From positions 1,054,001 through 1,118,000 of the forward strand of contig NZ_JAHLQL010000001.1 in the NCBI RefSeq assembly GCF_018919175.1: a stretch of DNA of 64,000 nt. Direction: 5' to 3'. The translations under genes were made by a program, and so were the position numbers. The number at the start of each line of letters is the position of its first letter. Positions within the stretch are counted from its first letter, which is position 1. Below, one piece after another: positions 44,297 through 52,977 of this stretch. This DNA is from Clostridium simiarum (GTDB taxonomy: Bacteria > Bacillota > Clostridia > Clostridiales > Clostridiaceae). The notes under the pieces were generated by a model. The model was given only the letters and a program-made list of their open reading frames with translations. It was not told the origin of the DNA and ran no database searches.

Positions 44297-45235
44297 CTAT
44301 AACTTATTTAATTTTGCTTTTCTTAAGTGACTGTTTTTTTCCGGATGCACAATTACATAATCCTTGCACTCATTAGAACAAAATCCATTATGTTCTTCTT
44401 CACACTGTTCACAACATATATGTTGATCATGACAAGCATCATTAGCGCAATTTATATATCTGTCACAAGGCTTTCCACAGTGCCTACACTTTGATATTAC
44501 TATATCTTCGTCTGTATTATTTATTTTTACAGAAATCCTTTCATCAAACACATAGCATTTTCCATGAAATAATCTACCTTTAACTTTAGGGTCTTTACTG
44601 TAAGTTACTATACCTCCTTCAAGTTGAGCCACATCTTTAAATCCCTTATTCAATAATACTCCTGTTAGCTTTTCACACCTTATTCCACCAGTACAATAAG
44701 TGATTATTTTTTTATCTTTATAGGAACTTAAATTTTCATCTATCCACTTTGGAAATTCCTTAAATGCCTTTACATCTGGTCTTATAGCATTTTTAAAATG
44801 TCCTATTTCATATTCATAATCATTTCTTCCATCTACTACTATAACATTCTCATCTTGAAGAGCCTCATAAAATTCTTCAGGTTTTAAATATTTACCTGTT
44901 TTTTCATTGGGATCTACTTCATTTTCTTCATTTAAAGTTATTATACTTTTTCTAAGTCTTACAAAAATCTTTTTAAAAGCATTTTCGTAAACTTCATCTA
45001 TTTTAAACACCATATCTTTAAATCTTTCATCTTCATGCATAACTTTAATATATTCATTAGTAGACTCTATATCTCCTGAAACTGTTCCATTTATACCCTC
45101 ATGAGCTACTAATATACGTCCTTTAAGTCCTAGATCCTTACATAGGTTAAGATGTTCCTTTGAAAACTCTTCTACATCTTCTATGTGTACAAATTTATAA
45201 TAAAGCAATACTCTATAGTCTTTTCTATTTTCCAT
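44297..45235 (-). CDS. trhO: tRNA uridine-34 hydroxylase TrhO (YceA-type rhodanese)
   Basis: A 312-aa protein. The N-terminal acylphosphatase-like domain has VLLYYKFVHIEDVEEFSKEH and RILVAHEGINGTVSGD. The rhodanese domain shows VIVVDGRNDYEYEIGHFKNA and the active loop ITYCTGGIRCEKL. A C-terminal cysteine-rich segment has several CxxC pairs (ISKCRHCGKPCDRYINC, and CCEQCEEEHNGFC), probably metal-binding. TrhO makes 5-hydroxyuridine at the wobble position and is described as oxygen-dependent, which is notable in an apparent anaerobe. ATG 45235 has AAAGGA upstream. Confidence 0.88.
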   Translation of the reverse strand: MENRKDYRVLLYYKFVHIEDVEEFSKEHLNLCKDLGLKGRILVAHEGINGTVSGDIESTNEYIKVMHEDERFKDMVFKIDEVYENAFKKIFVRLRKSIITLNEENEVDPNEKTGKYLKPEEFYEALQDENVIVVDGRNDYEYEIGHFKNAIRPDVKAFKEFPKWIDENLSSYKDKKIITYCTGGIRCEKLTGVLLNKGFKDVAQLEGGIVTYSKDPKVKGRLFHGKCYVFDERISVKINNTDEDIVISKCRHCGKPCDRYINCANDACHDQHICCEQCEEEHNGFCSNECKDYVIVHPEKNSHLRKAKLNKL

Positions 45236-45589
45236 AATTATTGTCCTTTCTAAAAACATTATGAATTGCAATTTCATAATTTAATAAAACAATTGTTAAT
45301 TTAAATATTATTAAATCTATATTATATAATAAATATTATTTTCTAAAAAGTAAATAGTAATTTATATCATTTGATATAAATTATCACTTAAATTCTATTT
45401 TAAAAACTCTAGGACTTAACTTATTAGAGAATTTTAATATTTAATTTAAAGTACTATAACTCTTTTGGAATAAAAAACTTATTATAAGTTAGAATAATAA
45501 AAATTTATTATGAAAAACTAATTTTATAAGAAACATAAAAAAGTACTCACTATTATTTCTGTGAATAATCAATGATAGGAGTGATAAGT
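45236..45589. other. intergenic region with a perfect inverted repeat
   Basis: About 350 bp of A+T-rich sequence with no convincing gene. It contains a perfect 12-base inverted repeat (TAATTTATATCA with TGATATAAATTA, two-base centre) at 45358-45383, which could be an operator or a weak hairpin. Confidence 0.45.
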
Positions 45590-45736
45590 TTGGATAATAA
45601 CAAAGGGCATATAAAAAGAGATAATAAAACTAATGCAGAACTTAGAAAAATGTTCCCCAAAGGCTTTGATGATGTAGGAATAAAAAATGGAGTAAAAATA
45701 AGTTCTCATCCTAATAGTAAAGATCGCAGTAAATAG
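45590..45736 (+). CDS. 48-aa hydrophilic small protein
   Basis: A TTG-started frame with AGGAG eight bases upstream. The protein is basic and hydrophilic (MDNNKGHIKRDNKTNAELRK, then MFPKGFDDVGIKNGVKISSH), without cysteine or membrane segment. A strong terminator follows 21 bases after the stop. It resembles small, asparagine/lysine-rich clostridial proteins of the size of spore-associated peptides, but I do not recognise the family. The opposite-strand frame across the same bases lacks such signals. Confidence 0.6.
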   Translation: MDNNKGHIKRDNKTNAELRKMFPKGFDDVGIKNGVKISSHPNSKDRSK

Positions 45737-45757
45737 TTTTTTTGCTTTTGACACAAT

Positions 45758-45791
45758 AAAGAGCATCTAATCTTAAAGTTAGATGCTCTTT
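45758..45791. terminator. bidirectional terminator between the 48-aa and cupin genes
   Basis: AAAGAGCATCTAA and TTAGATGCTCTTT form a perfect 13-base stem between convergent genes. Confidence 0.85.
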
Positions 45792-45813
45792 ACTATGAAT
45801 TCTTTAAATTTAA

Positions 45814-46272
45814 CTATTTATTTGGTTCAGAATCCCACTGATCTAAGTTGTGATTTTTATTAAAAACTAATTCCTGATCACTTAAATAAAAAACCTCTTC
45901 ATCTGGATAGTATGCAATGTCACCTTGTTCTTTACTTCCAATATCAAGTATTTCCAACACTTCGTTTCCAGTATTTATAAATTGATGTGCTATGTTCTTT
46001 CCTGCAGGTTTAGAAACAAAGTCTCCCTTTTTTATTAAATACTCCTTATCATCTATTCTTAAGGTTCCTTCTCCATTAAGGATTAAAAAGAATTCTTCCT
46101 GTTTTGTGTGACTATGATATTTTGTGCTTTTATAGCCAGGTACTATTCTATCAATATTTATATAAAACTTTTCACTACCTGCTGCTTTACCTAAATACAG
46201 AGTACTAGCTTTCCCTAAAAAATCTGCTGCGAAATCCTCATGAATATTATTGATATTTGATATTTTAATCAT
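45814..46272 (-). CDS. single-domain cupin protein
   Basis: A 152-aa small beta-barrel protein. The cupin motif 1 reads KYHSHTKQEEFFLILNGEGT (two His and a Glu as metal ligands), and motif 2 DFVSKPAGKNIAHQF supplies the last His. A C-terminal extension (YYPDEEVFYLSDQELVF) resembles stand-alone bacterial cupins. Substrate and reaction are unknown. ATG 46272 is chosen although its GGAG is 12 bases away, since the in-frame TTG upstream overlaps the site. It lies 124 bp downstream of phnW on the same strand, so a link to phosphonate metabolism is possible but unproven. Confidence 0.8.
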   Translation of the reverse strand: MIKISNINNIHEDFAADFLGKASTLYLGKAAGSEKFYINIDRIVPGYKSTKYHSHTKQEEFFLILNGEGTLRIDDKEYLIKKGDFVSKPAGKNIAHQFINTGNEVLEILDIGSKEQGDIAYYPDEEVFYLSDQELVFNKNHNLDQWDSEPNK

Positions 46273-46395
46273 AGCTTTATACAACTCCTTTTAATTCTAA
46301 TGCTAAAATTAGACAACTATTTCTATAACATTTAATTATATTATATCAATTTTATAAAACTATTTCATCAAACATCAATAAAGCTATATCAATAT

Positions 46396-47499
46396 CTAGC
46401 ATGTTTTTCTATTTAAGTATTCTTCCAAGGCCTTTATAAAATTTTCCATATCTTTATAATCAATTTGCCCGATATTAGCTATTCTAAAAGTGTTGGCAGA
46501 AGATATCTTTCCAGGATATATAGTAAATCCCCTATCATATAAATAATCATGCATATCATCAAAATTATACTTAGGATTTTCTGGTTCTATTATACTTGTT
46601 ATAAGTTTTGAATGACATTCTGGTTTAACCAAGTAAGTAAGGTTTAGCCTATCTAATCCTTCTAATAAAGTATCACAACTTTTTACATACCTTTTATGTC
46701 TTTCTTCAATAGTTTCTTTTTGTGTTTCCACTATAGCTTGCTTTAGAGCATAAAGCACTTGTACTGGAGGAGTAAATCTCATTTGGTAATTTTTAATAAA
46801 ATATTCATATTGCTTATATAAATTTAAATATAAATTTCTAGGCTTATTATTTTTTATGTTTATAAGACTCCTTATATTTGCAACTACAAAACTTATTCCA
46901 GCCATGCCCTGAATACATTTATTTGAACTAGATGCCAAATAACTTATATTCATATCTTTCATATCTATGGGAATTCCTGCATATGAACTCATAGCATCAA
47001 CTAGCATTTCTATACCTTGCTGTCTGCAAAGCTCTCCTAAGCTTTTAATATCATTTAATAAGCCCGTAGTGGTTTCGTGATGAACTACAGCTAAATGAGT
47101 AACCTTTCCTCCTTGGTTTTTAATAATCTCTTCAAGCTTTGACAGATTAATAGCTTCAACATTAGAACTTTTAAATTCAATAAAGCTAATATCATAAGCT
47201 TCTGCTATTTCACACATTCTCTTTCCATATGCCCCATTGTTTATAATAACTAAAGTTCCTTCTCCTACTACTGAGCTTATCATGGCTTCTACAGCAGCAG
47301 TTCCTGAACCACCAAATAACACTGTGGTATATTCCTGTAAACTTCCCACAAATTCAGTTAATCCCTTTGATATAAATTCCATAACTGCCCCAAATTCCTC
47401 TTCCCTTGGACATATATCCGGAACTACTTGAGCAAGCTTTACAGTATCTGTCGTGGTTGCCGGTCCCGGATTTAATAATACATTTCTTTTTATCTCCAT
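46396..47499 (-). CDS. phnW: 2-aminoethylphosphonate:pyruvate transaminase PhnW
   Basis: A 367-aa PLP-dependent class V aminotransferase. Typical features are NVLLNPGPATTTDTVKLAQV at the N-terminus, FGGSGTAAVEAMISSVV, HHETTTGLLNDIKSLGEL, VDAMSSYAGIPIDM, and the PLP lysine in ASSSNKCIQGMAGISF. In phosphonate degraders it converts aminoethylphosphonate to phosphonoacetaldehyde. Next to PEP mutase and phosphonopyruvate decarboxylase it should run in the biosynthetic direction and make 2-aminoethylphosphonate. The ATG follows GGAGG. It is the last gene of the three-gene unit, 21 bases after the decarboxylase. Confidence 0.93.
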   Translation of the reverse strand: MEIKRNVLLNPGPATTTDTVKLAQVVPDICPREEEFGAVMEFISKGLTEFVGSLQEYTTVLFGGSGTAAVEAMISSVVGEGTLVIINNGAYGKRMCEIAEAYDISFIEFKSSNVEAINLSKLEEIIKNQGGKVTHLAVVHHETTTGLLNDIKSLGELCRQQGIEMLVDAMSSYAGIPIDMKDMNISYLASSSNKCIQGMAGISFVVANIRSLINIKNNKPRNLYLNLYKQYEYFIKNYQMRFTPPVQVLYALKQAIVETQKETIEERHKRYVKSCDTLLEGLDRLNLTYLVKPECHSKLITSIIEPENPKYNFDDMHDYLYDRGFTIYPGKISSANTFRIANIGQIDYKDMENFIKALEEYLNRKTC

Positions 47500-47520
47500 A
47501 GTATGTTAACCTCCAATTAT

Positions 47521-48654
47521 TCATTTAGACAAAAAATTCATAAATGCTTCTTTATTTTCTATAGGAGATGTGGTAGGTCTTCCTAAATCTTTTCTAGCTC
47601 CCTTGTTAACCTTAACTTCCAGTAATGCTGGTCCTTTAGAATTCATAAGCTGTTTAAGTCCCAATTTTAATTCATCATAACTTGAAGCAGTGTAAGCTCC
47701 CCTATAACCACAAGCTTTAGCAATAGATATAATATCTATATTAAATCCTACTGTTGGTTGTCCTCCAACAGAATCATGTGCTCCATTATTAATAACTATA
47801 TGTTTAAAGTTTCCAACTTCCTGTGACCCTATGATAGCAAGTCCACCTAAATGCATCAAAAGTGCTCCATCTCCATCTAAGCAATATACATTCCTATTAG
47901 GTTTTGATAGTGCAATTCCTAAGGCTATTTGAGATGCATGCCCCATAGATCCTACAGTTAAAAAGTCCTTTTCATGACCTTTATTCATAAACTCTCTTAT
48001 CTCAAATAATTCCCTAGAAGCCATTCCTGTAGTAGATACAACTATATCTTCATCATCTAAAGCCTGTATTATTTCCTTAATTGCCTCTTCTCTATTCATT
48101 TCAAAATTGGTTCTTACTTCACTTTTTAATTTATATGGTGAAAAGGTGTTTTTACTTACAACTAAAGCATAAGGTTTCTTATATTTCCTCATATGTTCTA
48201 AGGCTTTTTCTAATTTTTTCTCTGCCACATTGAAATCATCATTTTCTGTTAATACACTATACTCAATATCTAAAGCCTCTAAAAGTTTTAAAGTCACTAT
48301 ACCTTGCTTTTTATGCTGAGGCTCATCTTTTTTCCCTGGTTCACCTCTCCATCCTATCATTAATAAGACAGGTATACTATATACTAAAGGATCATTTAAT
48401 GATGCCAGTGGGTTTATGGTATTTCCTTGTCCAGAATTTTGCATATAAACTAAAGGGATTTTTCCTGTAGATAAATGATAGCCTGATGATATAGCTATAG
48501 CATTACCTTCATTAGCCGCAATTATATTCTTTTTACAGTCTATATTATCTTTAATGTATGAACAAAAATCCTTTAGTAAAGAATCTGGTACCCCTGCAAA
48601 AAAGTCTATTTCCTTCTCTTTTAACCTCATACAAAACTTCTCAGTATCTATCAT
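47521..48654 (-). CDS. aepY: phosphonopyruvate decarboxylase
   Basis: A 377-aa thiamine-diphosphate enzyme that converts phosphonopyruvate to phosphonoacetaldehyde, pulling the unfavourable mutase reaction forward. The N-terminal half has FFAGVPDSLLKDFCSYI, AANEGNAIAISSGYHLSTGK and YMQNSGQGNTINPLASL. The C-terminal half carries the ThDP-magnesium motif LDGDGALLMHLGG, with NNGAHDSVGGQ after the usual interval. ATG 48654 has GGAGGAAAG upstream; 17 codons of frame before it overlap the mutase gene and are rejected. It begins two bases after the mutase stop codon, so the genes are tightly coupled. Confidence 0.94.
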   Translation of the reverse strand: MIDTEKFCMRLKEKEIDFFAGVPDSLLKDFCSYIKDNIDCKKNIIAANEGNAIAISSGYHLSTGKIPLVYMQNSGQGNTINPLASLNDPLVYSIPVLLMIGWRGEPGKKDEPQHKKQGIVTLKLLEALDIEYSVLTENDDFNVAEKKLEKALEHMRKYKKPYALVVSKNTFSPYKLKSEVRTNFEMNREEAIKEIIQALDDEDIVVSTTGMASRELFEIREFMNKGHEKDFLTVGSMGHASQIALGIALSKPNRNVYCLDGDGALLMHLGGLAIIGSQEVGNFKHIVINNGAHDSVGGQPTVGFNIDIISIAKACGYRGAYTASSYDELKLGLKQLMNSKGPALLEVKVNKGARKDLGRPTTSPIENKEAFMNFLSK

Positions 48655-48656
48655 TT

Positions 48657-49955
48657 TTACTTTCCTCCAGGAATTAAAGTTAAAATTTCTTTTATTGGCA
48701 TACAATATTCATTAGTTTCTAAAGCTCTCTCATGCTCTAATATACTTTTAGCAGTTTTCATCATAGCTGGATAGGCACTTCTTATAAGATGGTTTGCATA
48801 TATTATTATACTAGCTCCAGCGTCCTTCAATTCTCTTTCAGATATGTGAGCATAAGATGTAGGTACAACTACTAAAGGAACTTTTTTATCTAAACCTTTA
48901 TATAGTGAACAGAATTCTAATATTTCACTTCCATCTTTATGTTTACTATGAATCATTATTCCATCAGCTCCTGCTTCTATATAGGCTTTTGCTCTATCTA
49001 TGGCATCTTCCATACCAGCATTTAGTATCAAGCTTTCAATTCTAGCTATTATCATAAAATCATTTGTAACTCTTGCTTTTTTTCCTGCTTGTATTTTTTC
49101 ACAAAAATGAGCAATAGAATCCTGACTTTGAGCAACATCTGTTCCAAAAAGGGAGTTTTTCTTTAATCCAACCTTATCTTCAATGATTATAGCGGATACT
49201 CCCAACCTTTCTAAAGTTTTCACTGTATATATAAAATGTTCAATTTTTCCCCCAGTGTCACCATCTAAGATTATAGGCTTAGTAGTTACTTCTAAGATAT
49301 CATTAATTGTATTTAATCTAGAAGTGAGATCTACAAGCTCAATATCAGGTTTTCCTTTTGCAGTAGAATCACATAAGGAGCTTATCCACATTCCATCAAA
49401 CTCTTTTATCTTACCATTTTGTTCTATTTTAGTTTTTTCTACTATAAGTCCAGTTAATCCATTATGAGCTTCCATGATTCTAGCATAACCTTTGGTAGAT
49501 AGAAGTTTTCTTAACTTCTTCATTCTTACTTGAGGAGTTGTCCCTAATTGACTTATAGCATTATCTAGCTTAGATATAGAGACTCCTTCTGTATACTTAA
49601 TCTCTATAAGTTCTCCTTGCCATTCAGCTAATGTATTTATTACCCTATCCCTTAGGTTTTTCTGTAATCCTTCCTTCCAATCATCACCATGTACCACATA
49701 ATCAGGTCTTTCTCTTAATAGGTTCGGAACTTGATCTAATGTATCTTGAGGAATAACCTTTGATACTCCTTTAATATTTTCTATTATCTTTTTTCTTTCT
49801 TCATAATCTAAAAATGGGTTTCTCCAATACTCAGATATTACTTCATCTGTATGTAAGCCAACTATAACTTCCCCTAAATTTCTTGCTGTTTCAATTACAT
49901 TTAAATGCCCATGATGAATTAAATCAGCACTCATTGCAACATATACCTTTTTCAT
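48657..49955 (-). CDS. aepX: PEP mutase fused to an N-terminal nucleotidyltransferase
   Basis: A 432-aa, two-domain protein. Residues 1-135 form a cytidylyltransferase-like fold with the HxGH signature (SADLIHHGHLNVIETARNLG, His14-His17) and RPDYVVHGDDW. Residues about 145-430 are phosphoenolpyruvate mutase: DGMWISSLCDSTAKG, DGDTGG, and the family motif EDK-x5-NS at 259-268 (EDKVGLKKNS). The mutase makes the carbon-phosphorus bond of phosphonopyruvate. The fused domain may activate the final aminoethylphosphonate as a CMP derivative. ATG 49955 is chosen, with AGGGTG upstream. It is the first gene of the operon. Confidence 0.93.
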   Translation of the reverse strand: MKKVYVAMSADLIHHGHLNVIETARNLGEVIVGLHTDEVISEYWRNPFLDYEERKKIIENIKGVSKVIPQDTLDQVPNLLRERPDYVVHGDDWKEGLQKNLRDRVINTLAEWQGELIEIKYTEGVSISKLDNAISQLGTTPQVRMKKLRKLLSTKGYARIMEAHNGLTGLIVEKTKIEQNGKIKEFDGMWISSLCDSTAKGKPDIELVDLTSRLNTINDILEVTTKPIILDGDTGGKIEHFIYTVKTLERLGVSAIIIEDKVGLKKNSLFGTDVAQSQDSIAHFCEKIQAGKKARVTNDFMIIARIESLILNAGMEDAIDRAKAYIEAGADGIMIHSKHKDGSEILEFCSLYKGLDKKVPLVVVPTSYAHISERELKDAGASIIIYANHLIRSAYPAMMKTAKSILEHERALETNEYCMPIKEILTLIPGGK

Positions 49956-50060
49956 ACCCCTCACCCTTTACTTTTAATATTTATTCCCATAGCTTTTAAA
50001 ATGGTTTGGTTATTTATTTTTTGCCACCCCACTTGCGTTCAAAAAATGAACCATGAGCTA

Positions 50061-50089
50061 ATTCTATTTTATTACAGGATTAATATCAA
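50061..50089 (-). promoter_or_regulatory. probable promoter of the aminoethylphosphonate operon
   Basis: TTGATA (50084-50089), a 17-bp spacer and TAGAAT (50061-50066) on the minus strand, about 105 bp before the PEP mutase ATG. Confidence 0.5.
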
Positions 50090-50210
50090 CTGATTTTTAG
50101 CATATTTTACAATTTATTAAAATTTGAGTATCTTTAATACCCTTAAATTAAAATTACAGATACACTTTTCAAATCCATATAGGTTCAAATATTTATAACT
50201 GTTATTTAAT

Positions 50211-50246
50211 AAGAAAAAGCACTTCATGTTGAAGTGCTTTTTCTTA
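50211..50246 (-). terminator. terminator after the second chemoreceptor gene
   Basis: AAGAAAAAGCACTTCA and TGAAGTGCTTTTTCTT form a perfect 16-base stem with a three-base loop, 25 bp after the stop. Confidence 0.9.
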
Positions 50247-50271
50247 TATTTATATATATAGCTTTGTTTTA

Positions 50272-52323
50272 TTACATTTTAAACATATTTATTTCATTTT
50301 GAAGTTCAAAAGCCATAGTTGATAAATCCTTTGCTGCATTTGAAACTTCTCTCATAAGAGCTGCCTGTTCTTCAGCTGAAGCAGCTACAGTTTGCGTGTC
50401 ACTAGCTGACTCTGTACTTATATCAGAAATATTATCTATAGATTTCACCATAGTTTGAGTATTATCTTTTATGTTTATCATCACACTTGCTATATCATTT
50501 ATCTGTCCATTAACCCTATCTACATCCTTTAGTATATGTTCAAAGGCTACTCCTGTATTTTCAATAGATTCTATTCCTTCTTTGCTAGATTCATTTCCAT
50601 CATTCATAGACTTTACAGCTTCTTGTATTTTATTTTCTATTCCCCCTAAAAGACCACTAATATTTTCAGTGGCACTTGATGATTGCTCTGCCAATTTTCT
50701 TACTTCTTCTGCAACTACCGCAAATCCTTTTCCTTGTTCTCCTGCTCTTGCAGCTTCTATGGCAGCATTAAGTGCTAACAAGTTGGTTTTTTCTGCTATA
50801 GATTTAATCATATCTACTATGCTAGCTATCTTTATAGAGTCTTCACTTAATTCATTTATAAGTTTAGCAGAAAAATCAACCTTTTCATTTATAATTCTCA
50901 TTTTGCTAATTGCATGACTTACAACTTCATTTCCTTGGTTTGCTTTATTGAATGCCTCTTTTGAACTTTCAACTGCTAAATCCAAACTATCAGAAACCTT
51001 TTCTATACTACCATATACTTCTTCTGCAGCCCTAGTAGCTTCTAGTGATATATTTGCCTGCCTATCGCTTCCTGAAGCCACTTGCTCTATAGAATTAGCT
51101 ATATTTTCTGCCGCTTCTCCAGTTTGATCCGCACTTGCTGTAAGTTCTTCAGAAGTAGCTACCACTTGTTCTAATCCTTCTGATATACTTGAGATTATTC
51201 TTTTAAGCCTTTCTATCATACTATTTAGTCTATGCCCCATTTGCCCTAACTCATCTTTAGATTTTACTGCCAGACTCTTAGTTAAATCTCCTTCTGATAT
51301 GGTAACTACAAGATCATTGACCTTACTTATGGAACCGGTTATATATTTAGCATAAAGAATTATCATAGTTATAACTAAAATTAGTGCAATTAAACATGTA
51401 ACCACCATCTTTAGCATAAGTGACTTTATTGGTTCATATAACTCTTTTTCTGGAATTGTAATTGCTACTATCCAACCTGTTTCTGGAACCTCAGAATATA
51501 ATATCTTATTTTTTCCATTAACATCATTATAGATTTTATTTCCCTTCTTATTTTGTAATAAATCAACACTTATGTCTATAAGGCCTGAACCATTATCCTC
51601 AGTAATTTTTACCTTCATAAGTTTATTACTATCTATATCTGCTAAATATGTTCCATCTTTATCTACTAAAAAGGCCCTTCCAGTTTCTCCAACCTTTATA
51701 TTTTTTATCATGTTTTGAAGGCTCGTCAAATCTATGTCAGCAGTGGTAACTCCTAATAGTTTCCCCGTTCCATCATAAAAAGGTGATGTAGTTGTTACCA
51801 TGGATATTTTGGTTACCTCATCAATATAAGGCTCTGACCATACTGCACTCTTATCCGTACTTATAGCAATTTTGTACCAATCATTTTTTACATAGTTAGC
51901 TTCTTCATTACTATAGTCATCTGTATAAATAACCTTACCATTATCTCTAAAGGCATAGGGACCAAAAAACTTCGTATCTTGTTTATATTTGTAAGGCTCA
52001 AACCATATACCTACACCATAAGTCTCTTCATTTAAAGAAACAAAACTTTTTACAAACTCCTCATAATTATTTTTTTGCAAAACATCTGCTGAAAATTCAA
52101 TAGTTTTTGATAAAGTTTCAGCTATCTTTTTATTTTTACTTAATGACTTTTCAATATTTTCTATAGTTCCATTCATTTGTGCCTTCATTTTGTCTTCTAT
52201 CTGATTGTTTATTATATTTCTTGAAACTTGATAGCCCAATAATGTTAGTACTATCATAGAAATTATTATTGGTGGAAGCATTATGAACAATGTTGTTCTT
52301 CTGACACTTTTAGACTTAAACAT
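50272..52323 (-). CDS. methyl-accepting chemotaxis protein with dCache sensor
   Basis: A 683-aa chemoreceptor. The first helix spans about residues 10-32. A double-Cache extracellular domain is recognised by [40 protein letters not shown] and [16 protein letters not shown], the dCache_1 pattern that often binds amino acids or other small metabolites. A second helix lies near 300-325, followed by HAMP. The signalling tip reads [20 protein letters not shown], then [16 protein letters not shown]. The ATG follows GAAAGGAGAG. It is monocistronic. It shares the architecture but little of the sensor sequence with the receptor at 35126-37162. Confidence 0.92.
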   Translation of the reverse strand: MFKSKSVRRTTLFIMLPPIIISMIVLTLLGYQVSRNIINNQIEDKMKAQMNGTIENIEKSLSKNKKIAETLSKTIEFSADVLQKNNYEEFVKSFVSLNEETYGVGIWFEPYKYKQDTKFFGPYAFRDNGKVIYTDDYSNEEANYVKNDWYKIAISTDKSAVWSEPYIDEVTKISMVTTTSPFYDGTGKLLGVTTADIDLTSLQNMIKNIKVGETGRAFLVDKDGTYLADIDSNKLMKVKITEDNGSGLIDISVDLLQNKKGNKIYNDVNGKNKILYSEVPETGWIVAITIPEKELYEPIKSLMLKMVVTCLIALILVITMIILYAKYITGSISKVNDLVVTISEGDLTKSLAVKSKDELGQMGHRLNSMIERLKRIISSISEGLEQVVATSEELTASADQTGEAAENIANSIEQVASGSDRQANISLEATRAAEEVYGSIEKVSDSLDLAVESSKEAFNKANQGNEVVSHAISKMRIINEKVDFSAKLINELSEDSIKIASIVDMIKSIAEKTNLLALNAAIEAARAGEQGKGFAVVAEEVRKLAEQSSSATENISGLLGGIENKIQEAVKSMNDGNESSKEGIESIENTGVAFEHILKDVDRVNGQINDIASVMINIKDNTQTMVKSIDNISDISTESASDTQTVAASAEEQAALMREVSNAAKDLSTMAFELQNEINMFKM

Positions 52324-52531
52324 TTAAATCTCTCCTTTCTAAATAACTTTAACCTGAATTTATTGTAAGTATATTATCGTATTATGTCATGTAAAGTTAA
52401 TAGCTTAATCTATTATTAGAAAGTTCTCTTTATTTTAAAGATTACAGAACTACATAATAATACACTTATAAAACTTCTTTTTAAAATTTGTCACTTAACC
52501 TCTACCATATTAAAATTATCCTTATTATTTT

Positions 52532-52693
52532 TTAATAAGGTATTCCTCTTATTATTTCCACTATTTTTTCTGTTTCTAAGTTCTTATCTTTTATATTCTC
52601 TATTATCGGCACAGCCACTAGCTTTAAAAGTGTATTCATTAATCTTTCATTAATTTCTACAATATTTTTCCTAAGTTTAAAAATAACTTTCAT
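52532..52693 (-). pseudogene. possible 53-codon gene remnant
   Basis: A coding-like frame (LRKNIVEINERLMNTLLKLV, then AVPIIENIKDKNLETEKIVE) starts at an ATG without any ribosome site, and the frame stays coding-like for about ten codons before it. It may be a decayed gene or a chance frame. No family is recognised. Confidence 0.25.
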
Positions 52694-52856
52694 GCATTTT
52701 ATAAATACTGCTCTTACGTCTCTACTTAATTATTAAGTTTCTATGGACTTTTATCTATTTTCTTAAAAATACAGAATTGATTCTAATTATTTTTTTAGCT
52801 AACTATTGTAAAAAGTACTTCTACAAAAATTATTTCCATAAATTTTGAATTTTTCA

Positions 52857-52910
52857 TTGACAGTATTAATGTATGAGTGTACTATGTAAATATAACACTA
52901 GTACATTCAT
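52857..52910 (+). promoter_or_regulatory. promoter and operator of the YtrA-like operon
   Basis: TTGACA (52857-52862), a 17-bp spacer and TACTAT (52880-52885) form a strong promoter. It is overlapped by a 12-base inverted repeat, ATGAGTGTACTA and TAGTACATTCAT (52873-52884 and 52899-52910), matching at 11 of 12 positions. This is a likely binding site for the GntR/YtrA regulator encoded next. Confidence 0.75.
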
Positions 52911-52977
52911 GTGTTTTATAGAAGTAGGATTTTCAATATACTTTAACTTATAAAACTTATAAAATGGAGGTGTGATT

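Larger units (their letters stand above)
49956..50271. other. upstream region of the phosphonate operon
   Basis: About 315 bp without a gene. It includes the operon promoter (50061-50089), a leader of about 100 nt with a small hairpin (GTTCA/TGAAC around 50037-50051) and the terminator of the chemoreceptor (50211-50246). Confidence 0.5.
52324..52977. other. long intergenic region before the ytr-like operon
   Basis: About 650 bp. It contains a weak open frame (52532-52693), a CCTTATTA/TAATAAGG hairpin at 52520-52540, a possible chemoreceptor promoter near 52360-52395 (TTTACA, 16 bp, TATACT on the minus strand), and the ytr-like promoter with operator. No other gene is convincing. Confidence 0.5.
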
